A DNA stretch of 64,000 nt. Origin: Tetraselmis striata. Taxonomy: Eukaryota > Chlorophyta > Chlorodendrophyceae > Chlorodendrales > Chlorodendraceae. The translations under genes and the position numbers were made by a program. Shown one piece after another: positions 59,863 to 64,000 of the stretch. The stretch is taken from NCBI GenBank assembly GCA_006384855.1, contig VCJN01002501.1:1-64000 (forward strand), in the 5' to 3' direction. The stretch's first letter is position 1; each line of letters starts with the position of its first letter. The notes under the pieces are model-generated. The model was not told the origin of the DNA, did not search any database, and saw only the letters and a list, made by a program, of their open reading frames with translations.

Positions 59863-60383
59863 TGAAGGCTGCTGCTGGTGGCGGCACGTCCATCCAGTTA
59901 CGTGCGAGTACATCCGGCGTTATTGCCGGCGGGCGATAAATCCTTTTTGTAATCATTCTGGTAGTCGTACTAGCCCGGTGACGTGTTACATGGCACTGAC
60001 GTATAAGGTACAAGGTTGTCCGTGTAGTACCGGGTAGTATGCGATATATTTGTCAAGCCGGTACCGGGTATCTAGTACGAACCCGGGCGCGATGACGAGT
60101 CGTCCTGCGGATAACTACGACTATTAGTACATGGGAGCGCAAATCGCAGCCGTACGTATTTGGTAACAGTGGGGAGTTTTGTGTACATTATAGCTAGTAC
60201 TGCTGAACGGGCCTGCCAGCCGTCCGATCAAAGGTCATCAGATGGGCGGTTTGGCTGCCATGTTTTGCCAAAGAGTGCTCACGTTACATAAATATTCGCG
60301 AGGGGGGGGGGCGGGGGCAGGCAGCGGTTTGCCGAAGAATGTTTGAATTACAATATTCGCGACAGCTGCCGTCGGGGCATGTG
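59863..60383. other. Spacer with a degenerate direct repeat
   Basis: A pair of about 36 bp, TTTGCCAAAGAGTGCTCACG...ATATTCGCGA (from 60265) and TTTGCCGAAGAATGTTTGAA...ATATTCGCGA (from 60328), precedes the G/C foldback. No gene seen. Confidence 0.55.
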
Positions 60384-60480
60384 GCGGGGGGCGGGGGGGG
60401 GGGGGGGGGGGGGGGGGCGGGCGGGCGTGGTCCCCCCGCCGCCCCCCCCCCCCCCCCCCCCCACCCGCCGCCCGCCGCTC
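60384..60480. repeat. Poly-G / poly-C foldback
   Basis: A G-rich arm (25 G at 60393-60417 plus GCGGGCGGGCG) is followed within about 15 bp by a C-rich arm (21 C at 60442-60462, then ACCCGCCGCCCGCCGC). The arms are nearly perfectly complementary and can form a very stable hairpin. Confidence 0.9.
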
Positions 60481-60520
60481 CCGCCGGGGGAGTGAGGGGA
60501 GGGGAGTAAGGGGGCGGGGG

Positions 60521-61072
60521 CTACTGCTTGTTCTTGTTCTTGCGTGCCCGGGGGACCCTCCGCTTCGACGATCTCGCTGCCTCCGCCTCCGCCTCCGACT
60601 CCGCGACCGTCAGATTCTTACCTCGGCGCCTATTCACTGGCCTCTTCCGCTTCTTGTCATCCGTCAGTGTCTCCACCACCCCGGGAGGCTGTGCCGTCGA
60701 CGACGCCGCCATGAGCTTCCTTACCTTGGCGTCGGGACGCCCCCTGTGCCCATACGCCCACAACAAGCCACAATCGTTTCGCCTTTAAGCGGCTGAGGAT
60801 GCGGCCTCCTCGGCCACCACGAGTTGCGCCGCTGGCACTGTGGAAGCCTTGGCGTTGAGGTGGGCCTTACGGCGCTCCCGGACGAACATGCGCGCGGCAC
60901 AAGTTAGCCACGAGTGGGTGCGTGCCAATGTGGAGGGTGGAGTGTTTTGTTGCGCGCCCACCTTGTCACGCGTTTCCTCATGTCTTTCTCGTCCTCCTCG
61001 ATGCCGGCGGCGCGGACACGCGAGACAACAAGGCTCGCCGCCCACTTTTGCCCGGGGGGCGAGGTCTGCCAT
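60521..61072 (-). CDS. Hypothetical basic protein, minus strand (two frames split by one stop)
   Basis: From MADLAPRAK (start about 61072) a frame runs to a stop near 60785 and then stays open in the same frame to a stop at 60521. The second part is rich in Lys/Arg with an Ala/Glu stretch (AESEAEAEAARSSKRRVPRA), typical of a nuclear low-complexity protein. The internal TAA near 60785 could be removed by an intron I cannot define, or the gene is broken. No domain recognised. Confidence 0.3.
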
Positions 61073-61528
61073 GGCGCTGTGAGCGGTGAAAGGGGGGGAG
61101 GGGGGGGGCGGCCGAGGTGGAGAAACTAACACCCAGTCGACGACCGCCTTCCGCAGCAGTCAACGACACATCGGAGGCGAGGAGCAGCGCGCCACTACTA
61201 TTTATATGCACGTATTGTCAAGAGCTAGTCGGTGCGGCATTGTGTCGGTGTAATTTCGCAATGTTTATTGTTGAAGTAGCACGGCGTAATGAATACGCGG
61301 TTTCACCGAGTGAATCCGGGATAATATGTGCGGTAGGGCGCGCGTATATGTGCGCGACGAATGTGCGCGCGCAGCGTTGTGCGGCGGTGTGCGGCGGTGT
61401 GAATATAGTGTGAATACTATATCGGCCGTAGACGATCGGGTCTGGCAGCACCGCCCGTGCTTGTAAATAAGCGACAATGGATCACGTCATGCTCCGGTTG
61501 TACTCCTACACTTCCTCCACTTTGGCGG

Positions 61529-61573
61529 GTGGGGGGGGGGGGGGGGGGGGGCGGGGGGGGGGGGGGGGGGGGG
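61529..61573 (+). repeat. Poly-G tract with one C interruption
   Basis: About 45 nt of G with a single C. Similar G runs lie at about 62598-62614 and 62710-62735, and C runs at about 61723-61738 and 63181-63205. Confidence 0.9.
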
Positions 61574-61884
61574 TCCTGTCCTTATTACTTCCATCGGTGG
61601 ACGTGCCGGACATGAAGGTCACCGGGCACATCGCGTGGTTTCGGAGCAGTTCATTCGCGCCTCCTCGTCTTGTTTGCAATCGTCGCCCTAATCCAATGCA
61701 GGGTGAGTAGCGGGACACTGTGCCCCCCCCCCCCCCCCGGTTTATGTAAACAAATATCTAGCCGTGCATGCGCCGCAATCGGTACCCAATGAGCGGGGTA
61801 TGTGACAGTGGTTTCGGAGCAGTGCAAGCATTCCGTGCGTGTGCACAAGCACGTACGACTGGGAATGAGGCGGGAGTTGCGGAT

Positions 61885-62105
61885 GGAGTGCATTGGCGGT
61901 GCATAGAATAGCGTGTTCCTGGGATTTTGACTGCATCAGACGCCGTATTCCCATCCATCCGGCACGGAATGTCCGGTTTTCACACATTTGTGTGTGAATA
62001 TAGTGTGAATATTACGCGTCTTTTACGCCGGGTGGATGGGCATCCGGCGTCCGATGCACCCCAAGTATTTACAGCACGCTACTCTACGCACCGCCAATGC
62101 ACTCC
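61885..62105. mobile_element. Foldback MITE-like element, copy A
   Basis: Two arms of about 76 bp (61885-61960 and 62030-62105) are inverted complements, both starting GGAGTGCATTGGCGGTGC when read inward, around a loop with GTGTGAATATAGTGTGAATA. There is no coding capacity. Weaker complementarity extends outward on both sides. Confidence 0.8.
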
Positions 62106-62255
62106 GCAAGCCCCGCCTCCATCCGCGTGGGAACCGGTAGTAAGTGTTGTTGTGTGCGCACATCGTGACAACATTACACGGTGGCAATTGCAATTAGCGG
62201 TGGATAATGTGAAGGCGTTTTCGAAATCGACAGAGAATGAGCTGGCGGTGCTGGC

Positions 62256-62484
62256 GGAGTGCATTGGCGGTGCATAGAATAGCGTGTTCCTGGGGTTTTG
62301 GCTGCATCGGACGCCGTATTCCCACCCATCCGGCACGGAATGTCCGGTTTTCACACATTTGCGTGTGATTATATATAGTGTGAATATTACGTACGCGTCT
62401 TTTACGCTGGGTGGATGGGCATCCGGCGTCCGATGCACCCCGAATCTCACCAACACGCTACTCTACGCACCCCCAACGCACTCC
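62256..62484. mobile_element. Foldback MITE-like element, copy B
   Basis: Second copy in the same orientation, 150 bp after copy A: arms 62256-62331 and 62409-62484, same loop motif. An outer inverted pair GGTTTCGGAGCAGT (61808 plus; complement near 62549) encloses both copies; another plus copy is at 61637. Confidence 0.8.
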
Positions 62485-63740
62485 GCCAGCCCCGCCTCTT
62501 TCCGCGCAGGTCCTACGTTCCATTGTATGTATATACATACGTACATGTACTGCTCCGAAACCAGCGCAAACTTAATGAGTGCACAAGTGTAAATTGAGGG
62601 GGGGGGGGGGGGGGGATGTGGCGGCGGGGCATCCACTCACACATACCCCGGCGATGCATGACAGATATTACATGCCGTGGCGGGTCGGCGGGCCGACCCG
62701 GCGGGGGGTGGGGGGGGGGGGGGGGGGGGGGGGGGTCTATTCAACTACACGTGCGACAGTGTCGTTTCGTGGAGCAGTATATGTGCCCGGCCTTATTTAT
62801 ACCGCCCCCTACCTGCGCTGCATGGTCCACCCCTACGAATTACTTAGCACAAACCGCCATTACTTAATAGGAACCTAGCACAGCCAGGCTTATATGCCCG
62901 CTTTGCCGATCAACTTCTACGCACTTTCCGTCCCTCAACCGCCGGACATGGGGGTTAAGCCGCCAGCCTCGGCAGTTGCTTAGCCAGACTTGGCATCCCG
63001 TACCGTGTCCATGGCCTCGCAGCTCTGCCGCCGGCACACGCCGAGTCCGGCGCTTGCTGCCGCGGGGTTGCGCACGCATGCACGCACGGTAATACGCCGC
63101 CGACGCCGCCACGCTTACTTCCACCACCTTCGCCAGCCGCAGCTTCGCACGCCGTTCCGCCGACATACGAAACGCACGAATCCCCCCCCCCCCCCCCCCC
63201 CCCCCGTCCCCGCGTCATGTATAATATATTCGAGGCGACTATTATATGCGGGAGCCCTAATGGCCGGGCAGTATCCACACCCACACCGGCACCGCCGCTC
63301 ACCTCCGACGCGGATGAACCGCATCCCAAAGGAAACATGCCGGTTGGTGGTAAGCCCATCAAGCGTGGGGTGCCGGCGCCGGTACCGGTGCGACGGCGCT
63401 GTCGCGTCAGGAACCGCACCGCATGTGGAGCAACACATGGCGGTGCCGGCCCCACCTATGTCTAGGGCCACCTCCTCACAACACCCCGCCACGACGGCGT
63501 CGGCCACCGCCGACGGCGCCGTTGCGGGGGGGGACGCCCTGCCAGGCGACGATGATGCGCCTGATGCGCCGCGTCAGGAGGCGGAGGAGGCCGTGGTCGA
63601 GGCGACTGATCGGGCTGAGGGGGTTGTCGAGGCGAGCGAGGCTGCGCTCGCGCCACCCGCCCCGCAGCCACCTGCGGGACATGCCGACTTGCTCGTCGCC
63701 ATGTTGACCGGAAGCCCTACGAGCAGTGGCGGGAGGCGGC
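62485..63740. other. Repeat-rich region; no gene recognised
   Basis: Two poly-G runs, one poly-C run and short frames dominated by simple composition. Nothing else supported. Confidence 0.5.
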
Positions 63741-63876
63741 CACATGCACTATCATGTGCGTGTCCTGGCCGGACGCCCGTCATGCGTGTACTGCGGCCAA
63801 CGGACGGACTGTGAGTGTTGCTGCGACGGCACCCCGGCTTTGTGCGGCCCCAAGTACCCATGCATGGCGACTCATC
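63741..63876 (+). pseudogene. Possible piggyBac-like transposase C-terminal cysteine-rich segment
   Basis: One plus frame encodes HYHVRVLAGRPSCVYCGQ followed by closely spaced cysteines (TDCECCCDGTPALCGP, then CMATH). This spacing recalls the cysteine-rich zinc-binding end of piggyBac transposases (CxxC...CxxC...LC...C...H). The frame stays open to the right edge. Upstream plus frames 63,400-63,720 are Ala/Glu/Pro-rich with no domain. Family assignment is tentative. Confidence 0.3.
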
Positions 63877-64000
63877 AGCGGGCAGTCCCCTGCCCGACCA
63901 CGGCCACGGTGAGGGCGGAGTTCCGCCATGTCAGGGACGCGTTCCACGACGCGACTCGCGCCGCCGTGTGTGAGGCTTCCGAGAAGGCACGCGCGGCTGG

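Noticed and set aside
1-64000. CRISPR arrays, rRNA genes, bacterial operons
   Set aside because: No regularly spaced short repeats, no rRNA-like sequence, and spliced eukaryotic gene structure throughout.

Overview
The window reads as nuclear DNA of a green alga (Chlorophyta, probably Chlorophyceae; species not determinable). The grounds are an intron-rich, GC-rich gene style, a psbO gene closely resembling the Chlamydomonas protein, TGTAA poly(A)-type signals shortly after two stop codons, and algal-type LINE, PAT/DIRS-like and pogo-like elements. Very long C (or G) homopolymers occur throughout, mostly in introns and repeats.

Layout. (1) 1-24,019, plus strand: the 3' portion of one large gene for the DNA-dependent protein kinase catalytic subunit (DNA-PKcs). 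HEAT-type region exons come first, then an SQ/TQ cluster placed like the human ABCDE autophosphorylation cluster, the FAT region, the PIKK kinase domain and a near-canonical FATC tail. Its introns carry a pentanucleotide satellite and two copies of an unnamed repeat in opposite orientation. (2) 24,020-30,291: gene-poor, with a pair of 26-bp inverted repeats about 2 kb apart, unrecognised minus-strand reading frames and a 5'-truncated LINE with a 14-bp target-site duplication. (3) 30,292-32,104, plus: psbO, four exons. (4) 32,105-37,587: repeats, including a short retro-inserted fragment with a 13-bp target-site duplication and a reduced PAT/DIRS-like element with split repeats. (5) 37,588-40,045, plus: a six-exon gene joining a SAM domain to two SUMO/Rad60-like domains. 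(6) 42,262-45,812, plus: a CDPK-like kinase with mostly degenerate EF-hands. (7) 46,397-47,909, minus: a type-A-like J-domain (DnaJ) gene, convergent with the kinase. (8) 48,187 to the end: transposon-dominated DNA, with two pogo-like elements (one bounded by perfect 28-bp terminal inverted repeats), perfect 83-bp direct repeats around a tRNA-like sequence, a second LINE end, two foldback MITE copies, G/C foldbacks and a possible piggyBac-like C-terminal fragment at the right edge.

The host genes do not form a pathway; they cover DNA repair signalling, photosystem II, a possible SUMO-pathway adaptor, a calcium-type kinase and a chaperone. Exon boundaries given for genes come from splice dinucleotides, frame continuity and remembered family sequences, not from transcripts.
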